From contig JAYKYS010000004.1 in the NCBI GenBank assembly GCA_036924285.1, forward strand, positions 23,778,001 through 23,842,000: 64,000 nucleotides of DNA, read 5' to 3'. The translations under genes were made by a program, and so were the position numbers. The DNA is from Asterella californica. Taxonomy: Eukaryota; Streptophyta; Marchantiopsida; Marchantiales; Aytoniaceae. Of this stretch, positions 1-10,834 are shown piece by piece (the first letter of the stretch is position 1; the number at the start of each line of letters is the position of its first letter). The notes beneath the pieces were generated by a model. That model did not search any database and was not told where the DNA came from. It was given only the letters and a program-made list of their open reading frames with translations.

Positions 1-490
1 GTCTAGATTACGAATCTTGAGATCTACCACGTTTTTGATCTCTCCTCTTGGAGAAAAAAGCAACATTAGTGGCAGTTGCTTGAGTGGACTTGGTCTAGAT
101 GTTCATAGGTTCTTGCAAAGCTAGTGTCTCAATTCTTCAAATGTGATAGGCTCCTTACGTACATCCACAGCTTTCACAAAATATTCGTATGGTTTTGATA
201 AAATCTGGAGCACTATCAATGCCAAGTCGTCATCGTCTATAGCCCCATCTAGATTCTTCAGTTGTTGTACCAGTCTTTCACTGTATTCAAATGCTCTTCG
301 AGTGAAATGTTTGCAGTCATTTGTAAGGTATTTAACTTTCTGCTAGGCATCCTCTTCCTCTCGCGAGTTGCTCCTTCGTGCTTTTTGGTGAATGTATCTC
401 AAGTCTCTTTTGAAGTTTTATCCTCCAAGATATCTAAGACTTCAGAGCCTTTGATAGTCATCTTGATGATGGCAAGTGCTTGTTGATCTC
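1..490 (-). pseudogene. Ty1/Copia gag (UBN2-like) fragment, broken
   Basis: Read on the minus strand, about 490 to 1 translates in two frames into a Copia-type gag segment. One frame gives WNKRDQQALAIIKMTIKGSE. A later frame gives LKNLDGAIDDDDLALIVLQI and then PYEYFVKAVDVRKEPITFEE. This order (W-x-KD-x-x-A near the start, then the L-x-x-LP-x-x-Y-like stretch) is typical of the UBN2/gag domain of plant Copia retrotransposons. Internal stops (for example after KTSKET) and at least one frameshift show it is dead. The element continues beyond the left edge, so LTRs, protease and polymerase are not visible. The assignment rests on motif memory; the nucleotide breaks are seen directly. Confidence 0.6.
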
Positions 491-559
491 GTTTATTCCA
501 ATATTTGACAGCTGCTGGTGATCCAAAAGGTCATTCAGCATAGCAAAGAAGAATTGACT

Positions 560-3280
560 AGCCTAGAAAGGGAGATGGTGCTTACCTCTCCTCCTTGTCT
601 GCAATTGTGGAAGAAGTGCAACAATACTATACCAACCTTTTATGTAAGAACGAACGGGTAGAGACATAAGGGGTACTCAGATAAGAAACGTTGAAGTTGG
701 TGTCTTGGAAAGTCTCGGCTGAACAAAATGAAGCACCGATACAAACACCGTTTGAGGAGGAGATTAGCTCTGTCATCAAAGAGTTGAAAGCAGAAATATC
801 TCCAGGTATTGATAGGATGATTGCTGAAACCTTACATGCGCTAGGAGAGAGGGCAGAAAAAGACTTGATTGAGGTGGTACTACTTTCTGGAAGGAATGCA
901 TCCTCGCCATCAAGACTACACAAGTTGTAATCAAAGTAATCTCCGAAGGAAGGTGAGCTCGAGAAACTGAAGAACTGGAGGTCGATTGCGATGCTCAACA
1001 CAATCTATAAGATGATAGGCACAGTTCTTGCGCATAGACTCAAAGTAGTCATTCCAAAAATCATGGACAGAAATAGAAGGACTTCGTACATGACAGGAAG
1101 ATTATAGATAATGTTCTAAGCTACAAACTAGACCAAGAGTGGGCAGAACATTCTAAACAAGAATCACTCTTCCTAAAACTGGATTTTGAAAAGACGTATG
1201 ATAGAATAAGTCATACTTACCTTTGAGAGACAGCAGTCGGGATTGATCCACGCTTTGTGCAACTTGCAAAAGGTTTAGTTGTTGATTCTGTTCCAAAGTT
1301 CATGTTAGAGATAAATTCACAGAGGAGATTAAGATGGAAAGAGGAGTGAGGCAAAGGTGCCCCTTGTCTCACTACTCTTCATAGTAGCAACCGTATCTCT
1401 AAAGACTCTTCTAGAGAATGAAGAAAGAGAAGGAAGGATTACAAGGCTAAGAAGAGGGAAATCTCTTCTGCATCAAATCTTCGCAGACGACACTAGCGTA
1501 CAGCTAAAAGCAAGTGCAGAAAACTTCGAGCGGCTTCAGCAATCTATACACGTATATGAACGCATTTCAGGTGTTAAGCAGTCTATGATTATTCCCTTTG
1601 CAATAGATTATGACCCTACGTGGTTAGAGACAACAGGTTGCAATATTTCACAAAATGATTCTATAGTCCGTTATCTAGGTTTCCCTATTGAGCGATTGCT
1701 CAAACCGAGATAAATTCAGGAGTTCCTCTTAAGGAAAGTTAGGAAAAGAAAAAACAAGATTTTTGGGTTTACAAATATCTAAGTTTTGGTGGCAGACTAT
1801 TGGTCATAAGACACGTACTTAGAAGTATGCCGACGCATGTACTGTCTGGTATAACTTCACACAAGTCGTTTTTCTAGAGTCTCGAAAGAGTGTGTAGATG
1901 CTTCATATGGAGTGAACGGAAAGATGGAGGGAAATAAATTCCTTTGGTAGCATGGCACGTCTTCCATCTGCCGAAAGGAAGAGGAGGGATGAGCTTGCCG
2001 TCCTTTGACAATACAAGTAGGATTCAAGTGCTGAAGAACTGTGCTCGCATCCTAAATGATGAAGATGAAGATTGGATCAGTGTGTTCGATTTATTGGCTA
2101 GAACCGCGATCAAGGGAAAGAGAGAGAGGTTGCAAAATGATCATTGGTCGAATGAAGAACTGATGCTCACAAATTCTGTGCAGAGGCTAGCTAAAAGGGG
2201 CACTTACAATACCATGGTAACGGAGTGGTATACTTGTGAGAAGCTCGATGAAGTTGAATTTAGTGCAAGCTCAGTTCAGCTATAAGATGGATGTGCAAAT
2301 AATCATCACACTAGCGCAAGCGGAGGGATGGATCACGCGTGTTGAATCCAATAACACAAGAAGCTTGGCTAAATGATGGAATCTGCTAACCTTGAACTAC
2401 TTGAGAGAGTGGACACTTCAAGTGACTCTTGGCACAATATACTTAATGCCCAGATGGAGGACAAGTGTGAGCTAAACCAGATATATAGCGTCATCATAGA
2501 AAGGGATATCACGGAGATTCAAAAACTATATGGCTGGGCCTAGGACATGGGAGAAACTGACCTCACTAGTTGAGGTCTTACAAATCGAGAGTGGAAGAAT
2601 GTGGTGGATCAAAATGAATGCTTAACTTCCAAAATGAACAGCAGATGGGGAAGAGAGGATTCACGAGTGAAATAGAACAAAAGATAACAAAGAATGTGGC
2701 AACAGAAGACGCTTTACAGGAATAAAATTTTCTTGTGGAGAATAACGAGCCAGAGACACTAGAACAGATCTTCATTCTATGCCCGTACACGAGCCATAAA
2801 TCGGACCAGTGGCGGAAGATGAGCAGTGACATACTCGGAACGTCATTTGTGCCGAACGATATGTTCAAATTGCTGGAGCACATGCTAAAACCAAGTCATA
2901 CGACGGATCAATTCTGCACGAGCAAAATTCTCCTAGCAATCTAGAAAGAAAGAAAGCACAGAGTGTTTCGCAACGTGGAAAGATTCATTCTTCTACCTAT
3001 GACGATGCTCCATGTAAGAAAGATGACGAGTTCTAGGATGGTACACTGTTCTGTTTTGGAGAAGGCTGTACTACAACTAAAAAAGGTCTACGATAGAATC
3101 TCGACGATGCTGGAACGTCTGAAGTCTATACACTTCCATCAAGAAGGTTTCAGCATTGCGACTCATGAAACAATGATCTTGCAGGACTCTTACTCTGGTG
3201 AAAAACAAGCTGGTAAAAAGGTGACATTATCGAGAGAAACAACCTTGATACTGGTGAACAACACGCAGATGCACTGAATG
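560..3280 (+). pseudogene. Degenerate L1-type LINE ORF2 (reverse transcriptase relic)
   Basis: A plus-strand series of broken frames is colinear with the second ORF of the intact LINE at 13.7-17.7 kb. About 590-930 corresponds to the linker and the start of the reverse transcriptase (ISPGIDRMIAETLHALGE against SPGLDGMTAETLRALGN in the intact copy). About 1357-1713 contains the catalytic FADD motif (HQIFADDTSVQL). About 1944-2285 matches the post-RT region. About 2735-2944 matches the C-terminal region around the RVT zinc finger. Several stops and frameshifts separate these blocks. The endonuclease and ORF1 are missing, so this is a 5'-truncated, old copy. Divergence from the intact LINE suggests an older or different subfamily. 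No poly-A tail or target-site duplication was found. Confidence 0.8.
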
Positions 3281-3646
3281 GTGAGCATGTTGGGAGGTGC
3301 TAGCAACTCAATGTCGAACGGTGGGTCGGGTTACACGCTACAGAACGTGCAACATCAAAATTCAAATTTGAAACCACAAGGTTACAGTGTACGTCGAGTC
3401 ATCATGCTCATCTGGACGAGAGGTGGTTACGTAAGGTGTAGGCCGAGTGTCAAGGGCGGTGAGCGTGTCTACATTAACAAGTGTTGCAACCTCCAGTTGG
3501 TCAGACTGTCCAGAGCTCTCATTACCTTGATTGTCACTTATACTACTGTCCTCGATAACAACCCTCGTTGGGATTTCTTGATCATGATTGTAAGGAGAGT
3601 CGACCCTCTTGTTAAAATTTAAGAAATAAATCTTTTGATTGACTCC
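3281..3646. other. Unassigned spacer between LINE relic and direct repeat
   Basis: This stretch may hold the eroded 3'UTR of the LINE relic. Short open frames occur on both strands, but none resembles a known protein and none is convincing. No recognisable repeat boundary apart from the sharp start of the 1.69 kb direct repeat at 3647. Confidence 0.4.
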
Positions 3647-5333
3647 ACTCGGTTTTTCTTCTGAAGAAAAATGAAAGAAAACTTCCATGAGGTCACTCCG
3701 CTCGAAGATCAGCCGACTACGGTTGTGGTTTCTCCTTGGTTGGAATTACGTGAGCATCCTTCCACTTTTACAACGACGATTTCACCACATACAGTAATAA
3801 CATTTTGAACTTTTGGGAGTTTCTATCCCCAAATATTCCTCCAGATGAGCTCGTCAGAGAATGAAGTTATTTCATTTCATGCATCCTACACAGAAGCTTT
3901 AGGTTCTGCGCCAATAAACATAACTGTTTTCAACACAGAAAAGTGACATGCACTCGGTTCCTTGTGATCGATTGTCAGAGACTTAGAGCGAGCAGCTCAC
4001 TTCACTTAACTTCTCTGGACACCATGTTTAAGAGAAAAAATTGATGATGAGTCATGCTCTGTGACTCCATACTTTTCCAGATTCATTTTGTAATAGTGCT
4101 AGTAATTCAATATTGCAATGGATGTTGGTTTTGACCGAAACTGCCATCCAATGACTGTTAGAATACGGATTGATGAAAGCACATATTCATTAACAGGTTC
4201 AAGACATTAGGTGCTGACTTCTTGTAAGATCATCAAAGCCAAGATCCAGACTATATTATTCAGGTTATTGTACATTAAGTAATTCACTTTGCTTAGTTCA
4301 GCCTACACTCTCTCTCAAGAAGCTTTCTCTCACGCTCATACTGTCTTTATGCTGTGACATACAGTTTTGCCTTAGTCTGTTCTAACACTAGTTTCATTTG
4401 CAACAGTGACTATCCAGATTTAACTGTAAACCGGATGCGATGGAATGTAACCAAATAAAGAATTCAGGACATGTTCTATCTTCATAAACATACATCAGCG
4501 CTTGTTGGTACCCCCATCCGCCCTTACCTGGACGTGCTCATGGGTTCAGTGGAATCTCGCGTTCGGTTGCATAAAGCTTCACAACAAAGAGATATACAGT
4601 AAGATGGGTAAGGAGTTTCCTTGCATTGCCAAGTGAGTTCATCTTCGAGCTTATGATTTCAAAATCGTGAAATTAGAGTAAATGAACTTCCTTAAAATAG
4701 TGAAATTCATTCACCATTTCAGTCCACTGCGATCTTCTCTATTGCAAAAAGAATTGCTAGTTTAAAATAAAAATAAATCTAATTATAATTATCATATACG
4801 AGTTTGGTATAACCTTCTCATGGACGTAAAAGTAAATGTGTAGGTCTTTTTACTAAACAGTCACTTCTGTTTCTATGGAAATTTTCTGAGGCAGCTGCCA
4901 AAGAGTGAAACAAATTCAGTATAAGTAACTCAGACTAGCGAATTCATTAAGCGCGATTAAAGAAAATAAAAGTCCTAGTAACCTAAACCTTTCGTATTAG
5001 GAGGGGAGATTCACGTTTTTCTACTCTTAATGTTCGAAACGCTCTTTCCTCACAATGCGAACTTCAGTAATGAAATAAAGTACAATAAGTTGATACTGTA
5101 GCGACCTTGTTTCTTTTCCTTTTTTATTACCTTTTGTTTTGTTAATTATTCTATTAATCTTTACCAAAAGCAAGTGAGTTTGCTGTTCGTATTTGTTAAT
5201 CTACTGCGGTATACTTACGGAGAGTAAGCGACACTGTATCCAGCGTACTGTGGCAAAAGTGGAGGATGAACGTCGGATGAGAGTGACCGTGCCGATGGAG
5301 TCTGATACAGTAACTGTAACCCTCGTGACTAAA
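3647..5333. repeat. Long direct repeat, copy 1 (LTR-like, 1.69 kb)
   Basis: The segment starting ACTCGGTTTTTCTTCTGAAG and ending CCTCGTGACTAAA recurs in the same orientation at 11522-13209, with its last bases displaced to 20134-20136 by a LINE insertion. By eye I count about twenty substitutions and small indels, so the copies are near 99% identical. Two long direct repeats about 6.2 kb apart look like LTRs. However, the ends are not TG...CA, no tRNA primer-binding site follows copy 1, no polypurine tract precedes copy 2, and no gag-pol lies between them. No long coding frame is visible inside. It could be the LTR of a noncoding large retrotransposon derivative, or a segmental duplication. 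Confidence 0.85.
4497..4600 (+). repeat. SINE-head-like segment inside direct repeat copy 1
   Basis: CGCTTGTTGG followed by CCCCATCCGCCCTTAC resembles the tRNA-derived head shared by the SINEs at 32294, 35519 and 43919-44072. The box B-like part is weak, so this may be a diverged copy or a chance likeness. Confidence 0.35.
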
Positions 5334-5344
5334 ACCACAAGTTC

Positions 5345-5377
5345 CACTACATTAGCGGTGGGATATACCACCGCTAA
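5345..5377 (+). repeat. Probable 5' terminus of Kolobok-like element A (CACTAC plus hairpin)
   Basis: CACTACA is followed by an exact inverted repeat, TTAGCGGTGG (5352-5361) and CCACCGCTAA (5368-5377), with a 6-nt loop. The same arrangement, CACTACT followed by a TTAGCGG/CCGCTAA hairpin, lies upstream of the second transposase copy at 39438-39466. In both copies it sits about 0.9 kb before the first coding block once a roughly 0.3 kb inserted repeat is subtracted from the second. CACTA-family transposons have comparable ends, but the encoded protein is not a CACTA transposase. Confidence 0.55.
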
Positions 5378-6413
5378 GTAATGTTAACTGAAACTAATCG
5401 CGTTTAGACGCGGCGGGCTGGTCCACCGGATATGCACATCGTTGACGTTTTTTTATTCGTTGTCGAGAACTGACGATCTGCGACTCAAAATGTCCAGAAT
5501 CCAAAGATCTTCAAACTGATACCACCCTGATCGGAATCTGAGATCTGACGGCTCAGATTTTGTCCCTCAAAGAATGAACCAATGAAAATGAGTGGAAAGA
5601 AATCTACTCAAATTTCAATTTTGAATGGTGCTTGTACAGTGGAGGCTACGCGTTACAGTACTGGGACGCAGCTAAGTAAGAACCGTGGCCCGATTTCGTG
5701 ATTTCTGATGCGAGAACCTCGCGCAGCGATTGCAGTCCAGCCGGCAGACTCACTTCATGATTTCGTTTTGTCGGCTGCCGGATACCGGTTTTCACGTGCC
5801 GGAAAAGTTTTCCGGCGTTCACTTCGCGGACGGACTCCCTGCCAAGCTGGGTCTCGCTGATCTCACCTTCCTGCAGGTAGGTGGGTGGGTTACAGGTAGA
5901 AGGGTATACCTTCTGATAATTGACTTTTCAGTCTCATCCTCTATTTATTCTCCTTTCTTGTTTCTTGATCTCTCAATTAGCCATTTGCTCTTTTCACTTC
6001 TCATTCTAGAGAAAGTTGATCTCGTTTTGTCACTTGCTTTCTCTAGTCTTCTTGATTCTAGTTTCTTGCTGGTTTCTTGGGGTGTGCATGTCCCTCTTAG
6101 CTATTGTGAGGTTTGAATAGTGAGTTCAGTTTGATTTTCTAGTAGAGTTTTTCACTAACATTACTTTCATATGTTGGCAGAAATTTCTACTTTGCTAAGG
6201 ATCTAGAGTGGAATAGGGGATTGGTTTTAGAGTTTTGTACTACCTCTTAGTTGGGTGGATTTGGTCACAGTAGTAGATCTTTGTTGGACCTCCGGACGGA
6301 TAGACGTGCGTGGATTTCATACTCTTTCTAGTTTTAGTGATGCCGCTCAGAAACCATCTAGACGACGAGGGGATCGTCACGCACCTAGAGGATGTCCGGA
6401 GGTCCCCACGGGT
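5378..6413 (+). other. 5' region of Kolobok-like element A
   Basis: Leader of the transposase gene. An open stretch at about 5730-5876 ends at CCTGCAG followed by GTAGGTGGG, a good splice donor, so it may be a noncoding or N-terminal first exon. About 5930-6080 is T/C-rich, as expected near an intron or leader. An open frame runs from 6255 into the coding region, but its first ATG is at 6414. Confidence 0.4.
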
Positions 6414-8746
6414 ATGGTGAGGGTTCCAGAGTCTGTGCTACCTAGGTATGTGCAGGTCATGAGACTCTTGGGTCCTGGGACGGGTCACGCTGCCGTGTTC
6501 AGGTTTTTGTTTGCCACAGCTGAGTCGCGGATAGATCAGATGGTCTTGGACGCTGAGCAGTTACCGGTTGACCCAGATGTAATCCCAGAGGAGGGTGTTC
6601 TGGAGGAGGAGGGTGCATCCAGAGGTGTTGATGAGTTTGCTGCGGATGCGGATGTGTTGCATGCTCTTGGCATCGTAGCAAATGAAAACTAGGTACTTGT
6701 CTTTTGACATTTGGCTTTATGTTATGTTTACATATATTTGAGAAGTATGACTTCAATTGTTTGTGAAGTATGTAAAAGGTTTGTAACCTTCACTATTTTG
6801 TTTGTAGGGTGGGGGGTCAACAATACTAGACTCTCAGGTTGAGGGGGCTGTTTTAGTGGATTCAGAGGTTTTGGGGGGAGCTCATGAGGAAGGGGTGCCG
6901 AGTGTTGCTACTGATGGAGTTGCTGATGACCTACCAGTGTATGCATTTGTAACCGCATCTCGGTTGAGAGAACTCTTTCAGACTTTTAGCGTTAGATGTC
7001 CTCACTACAGATGCTCGCATTCATTTTTGCCACCCATCATATCCTCGATCCATCAAAGCTGGTATGTGAAGCTAATATGCCCTGATCGACATACATATGG
7101 ATGGAGATCCACGGAGATGGAGATATATAATAGTGTCCCAGACATTACCCATCGCATGTACTCAGCTGCATTATGTGCTGGGCTAGAGTTTTCCCAGTTG
7201 GATTCTGTGTATCGAGAGGGTGGGTTAGCTCCGGTCTCGAGGACACACTTCTTCTATTTCCGGAGAGAGATAGGGTGGGTCGAGGCGACGTTGGACCTTT
7301 GGTCCAGAAAGAAGGCCGAGCTACAGACGCAAGTGTTAGCCACACACTTCTCAGACTTGAACGCGGCTCCTCCAAGCGGTGAGCTCAATGCTACTTTTAT
7401 CTTCACTCAATGTTCTATGCGTTCTTATCTTATTTTCCTTGACGGATTAGAGTGGAGGCATAGTGTGTCACTTTTGACCAAACTTATTATCTTGTAGGGA
7501 ATTTTGTTGTTTACGCTGAATTGAGGTATGACTCGACGCGTAATGGATTCAACGGCACATGTGCATTCCTCGACGCGAGTGATGGTCGTGTGATAGAATT
7601 GGTGAACATGACACGTGTGGAGACCCGAAATAACTCATGGCTGATTGAGGATCGTGCGTCCGAGGAGGGCATTCAGCGATTGCTAGCTCGTGGGATAGTG
7701 CCAGACGAGGTCGTGCATGACGACAAGAGTTCAGTGGATGTCATCTTACGCCGTCACGGGATTGTTAGCCAGAAGGACTTGTGGCACAAGTGCAAGAATG
7801 TTATCAAGAGGTTCTTGGTCGACCTGGTGAACAAGAAGCGTGTTCCCGGAGCCGTTGAAGATGCTGAGGTGACAGTTGACTTGGAGCTCTTGACAAAGAG
7901 GCAGTTGGTGACTTGGCTACGCTCCCAAGGAGCATCAGTTGTTGGAAACAAGCCTCAGGTAGTTGAGCGGGTGGTCACAATGAGAGGATTGAATTCAGGA
8001 GATCCTCTCCTCTCTCGACGGATGATGTACCTTGAGTTGGCTGAACATGGCATAGCCGACAAGTTGAAGGGGTGGATCTATACATGTGCACAACTGAATG
8101 CCAAGAGAACCATTGGGGAGGAGGGGCGCTACCCTCAAGAGGAGGATGATGCGTCACTGATGTGTTTAGACATCAGAAATGCTGCGGATCATTGGACTGG
8201 AGATCATGTTACGTGTTACGTCCTCGCTCGCGAAACTGGAGTACGTCGTGCGTGTTGCAGTATGCCGGACTTGAATACACCCGCAGCTGATACCTATTAC
8301 ACAAAGAGTAAGTTTCCATCCTCGACTAATCATTTATAAACCTTGGTTGTTTACGTCATTTCTGACCTCTTGAATTCTATTTGCCACGTAGATGGACCTA
8401 CGCATGTGGCCATGGTGACATTCCTCGACCGGTTTATCACACCCTCGAAGATGCGATTTATACACGGGCGAGAGAGAACTATATGTCCGAAACTTTCAAC
8501 TCTGTTATCAACAAGTTTGCCACCAAGAGGATCCATTTTGCGAGGACCCACGAAGCTCGTCTCGCAGCATGCGCAATGGATTGGAACGAGAACATCACTC
8601 GCGAGCCAATCAAGATATATGAGCGTCAACCACAACACACGACTGTACGTCATAGAACCGGCACTACACGAGTGTTACCTCCTCGCGGTATTGAGTGGAA
8701 GACTGAGCTCCGCACGCGCTTGTTTGACGAACGTCCATCGACTTGA
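6414..8746 (+). CDS. Kolobok-like DDE transposase with embedded SAP domain (4 exons)
   Basis: Suggested exons are 6414-6674, 6808-7378, 7498-8311 and 8392-8746. They join in phase to 2001 nt, or 666 residues. The N-terminal half has a zinc-binding pattern (CPHYRC near residue 148, CPDRHTYGW near 178) and the block RTHFFYFRREIGWVEA, as in Kolobok transposases. The RNase H-like core follows: first Asp in AELRYDSTRNGF (about 288), second in VVHDDKSS (about 351), then KDLWHKCKNVIKRF, NAADHWTGDHVTC, and the C-terminal Glu motif SETFNSVINKFATKRIHF (about 581). Between the second Asp and Glu lies a SAP motif (LLTKRQLVTWLRSQG, GNKPQVVERV, about 405-441). It would cut and join element ends in the nucleus. 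Two caveats: the in-frame route uses donor 6675, avoiding a TAG at 6690, and donor 8312 rather than the better GTAAGT at 8308. Either choice could instead hide a mutation. Confidence 0.65.
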
Positions 8747-9628
8747 ATGCAGATAAGGTTTACAAGCACATCCTATTTTACTTATGTTTTCTCTATATCC
8801 AGTTCTCAATTTTCACTTGTTGCAATTATTTTATACTTAGACGAACTGAAGAATATTTTCTCCTTGTTTCCAGTTGCTGCAGCGTACAATGGCTACATGG
8901 ACTCCCTTTTTTTCGCGGATGGATTCATTTTTCTTTTAGGGACGGACTCCCTACCCTTTCGTGGACGAGTTCGAATTTGTGCATGGATAAGCCAAAAGAC
9001 TTTATTACTAGTATTCTCGAGTTTATATGATACTTATAGTTTTCAGAGTTCTCCTGGAGGACAATAACATTGTATTAGAACTATCCAGTGTTTTTGTGCA
9101 AATGATTTTGCTATTTCTACTATCTCCCCGGAAATTTTTCATTCTCTTGCTTGTATTTATCTCAGAAAGTGGTTATGTAAGAAGCTGTCGTGGGAGTACA
9201 GTTGTTTTTCGAGGTTGGTCCGTTATCTTGGTATTCTTTACCAGTTTCGAAAAACCGGAACAGCAAAACCGGACCCTAAACCGGCTACTTCTTGAAAATT
9301 CGCAAAACCGGGGTCTCCAAACCACTACTTTCGTGGAATTTTACCTGTTTCACTAAACAGGAATATATAAACCGGAGGACAAAACCGCCTATTTCTCATG
9401 TTCTCCTAAGACCAGGTCTCGATACCGGTACCTTCACTGCATTTTACAAGTTTACCATTCCGTTTTTCATTCAGTGTGTACTTCCGCTGCACCGGGGTCT
9501 CCAAACGGGTTACTTGCAGTACGTTTCTGCACTAAGGGCATTTTTGCTAAGAGGATTACCAAAACGGGAGTTGAAAACCGGTTTCCGACCCAAAATGCTC
9601 ACAACACAAATCCTAAATATCGAATGTA
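8747..9628. other. Noncoding region after transposase gene, with ACCGG motifs
   Basis: About 8750-9230 is T-rich, with overlapping short frames but no recognisable protein; it is probably the transposase 3'UTR and element tail. From 9250 to 9590 the pattern AAACCGG or AAAACCG recurs more than six times at irregular spacing. A similar motif-rich stretch follows the tRNA-like element at 28435. A CCACTACTTTCG stretch near 9321 resembles the 5' end of the Kolobok-like elements but lacks the hairpin. Confidence 0.35.
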
Positions 9629-9674
9629 CCTTCGTTGGGAGTTGAACCCAACAAGCTGACCAGTTCAGCGAAGG
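9629..9674 (-). repeat. tRNA-like element lacking an anticodon arm
   Basis: Read on the minus strand, the 46 nt fold as acceptor CCTTCG/CGAAGG, D-arm CTG-AACTGGT-CAG, a 4-nt linker, and T-arm TTGGG-TTCAACT-CCCAA. There is no anticodon arm. The D-loop and T-loop sequences match those of the tRNA-like element at 28435-28504. It cannot be a decoding tRNA; it is probably the promoter-bearing head of a short retroelement or a derived relic. Confidence 0.5.
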
Positions 9675-9836
9675 TTCACTCCCCTCACAAGAGGGGAGGA
9701 GGCACAAGCCAAAGAAAGTACCAAATAACACAAACTTGTAAAGAAAAGCTAGAAAGTCCAACCCAGTGATACACAATGATATGGTACATAACAGATGCAA
9801 AATATGATACAGACTGGAGCAGAAGTACAAAAGGAC

Positions 9837-10298
9837 TCAAGGTACAAATCCAACATGGGTCTCTCCAGGCTCTTCCCAAGTTACCTGCACAGCTGATTGC
9901 AAGTACTCAGGGAACTGAGTACGCTCTTTCCAGCCGGCTGCATCAGCCAACTGCCGGTAAGCAATATACCTTTGTTTCTTAGGCAAAGACTCGGCATAAG
10001 CGAACGCAGCACACAAAATAAAAGGCTCAGATTCTCTATCCAATGTGGCAGAAAATAGATCACAGGCTACACAGAAAACAGGATAAATCTCTCGCATCCT
10101 CTCGACAGAAATCAGTCGAGCAAGTCTCATGGGAGCGTCAGAACGAGGTGCATAACGAGAAACACCCACCCATGAAAACTTCCACACCCCTTCCAAGACA
10201 CGTTCGATACGAGGCTTGCACAAGACGTCTTGCACAACGTCGGTGCCAGCCTCGTACATGTCACGAGAAGGAGGACCAGATACGGTTTCTGCAGACAT
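9837..10298 (-). CDS. Unrecognised ORF inside the repeat-flanked segment
   Basis: An open frame on the minus strand runs to a stop at 9837. A plausible ATG at about 10298 gives roughly 153 residues, starting MSAETVSGPPSRDMYEAG; the frame is open further upstream to 10361. The product has protein-like composition (VFCVACDLFSATLDRESEPF, KKQRYIAYRQLADAAGWKER), with no signal peptide after this start and no domain that I recognise. It may be one exon of a minus-strand gene whose TATA box could be the one at 11509-11516. Alternatively it is a captured host fragment or a chance frame. It lies between the two direct repeats, so it may travel with that composite. Confidence 0.3.
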   Translation of the reverse strand: MSAETVSGPPSRDMYEAGTDVVQDVLCKPRIERVLEGVWKFSWVGVSRYAPRSDAPMRLARLISVERMREIYPVFCVACDLFSATLDRESEPFILCAAFAYAESLPKKQRYIAYRQLADAAGWKERTQFPEYLQSAVQVTWEEPGETHVGFVP

Positions 10299-10357
10299 GA
10301 TGAATACAGAAAAAGAACCAGTAACAATAACCAAGAGCGATAACAAAAGGAATATGC

Positions 10358-10580
10358 TCACGAGCCAATGCAGTACAGGCCGCTACCGGAAACGATAACT
10401 TGACAAAGTGCGGAGCAAAAGAGAGGTCGTGTAACCAAGCCGCGTCTCTTTTCTGCCAGAGCACCACACAAAGACCGTGCGAACGAGTCAATGTAGTACA
10501 GGCCGTAATCGGAAACGAGAACAAGAAGAAGTGCGAACGAGCCAATGCAGTACAGGCTGCAACCGGAAACTGATAACGCT
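10358..10580. repeat. Three spaced copies of a 43-nt repeat
   Basis: The core GAGCCAATGCAGTACAGG followed by a GGAAACGA-like end occurs at about 10358-10400, 10480-10522 and 10532-10580, with a few substitutions. No protein-coding meaning is evident. Confidence 0.6.
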
Positions 10581-10834
10581 GCCAAAAGATCCGAAAGTAG
10601 CACCTCAGCCTGAACCAAAGTACACAGAATAACCTGAAAGCGAACTGTGAAGGAGTATGGCACGAACACGGGCTAGCCCACACACGGGAGCGAGGCCACA
10701 AGCAAGCTTCAAACGTCTGTTACCCACAATATCCAACCAGTCACTGCTCCCAAGCGAGGTCCGAAGCCAAAGTATCACGATCAGCTACTAACAACTTCGC
10801 CACCAATCACAATCCACAAGCACCGCCGATAGTC

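Larger units (their letters stand above)
5345..8780 (+). mobile_element. Kolobok-like DNA transposon, copy A (3' end not located)
   Basis: The element is defined by the terminal hairpin at 5345 and the four-exon transposase gene ending at 8746. The 3' terminus was not found: no inverted copy of the 5' end is visible before the second direct repeat at 11522. A TTAA target duplication, expected for Kolobok, cannot be confirmed because only one end is known. The start abuts the end of the long direct repeat. A second copy at 39.4-42.7 kb retains the same order of features and an intron, which points to DNA-level rather than RNA-mediated copying. Confidence 0.6.

Noticed and set aside
9318..9340. 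Second copy of the Kolobok-like 5' end (CCACTACTTTCG)
   Set aside because: The hairpin that defines the end is missing and the match is only about 12 nt in a motif-rich stretch.
10261..10701. Minus-strand frame of 146 residues
   Set aside because: It overlaps the 43-nt repeats and gives a repetitive, cysteine/phenylalanine-rich product; it looks like a by-product of the repeats.
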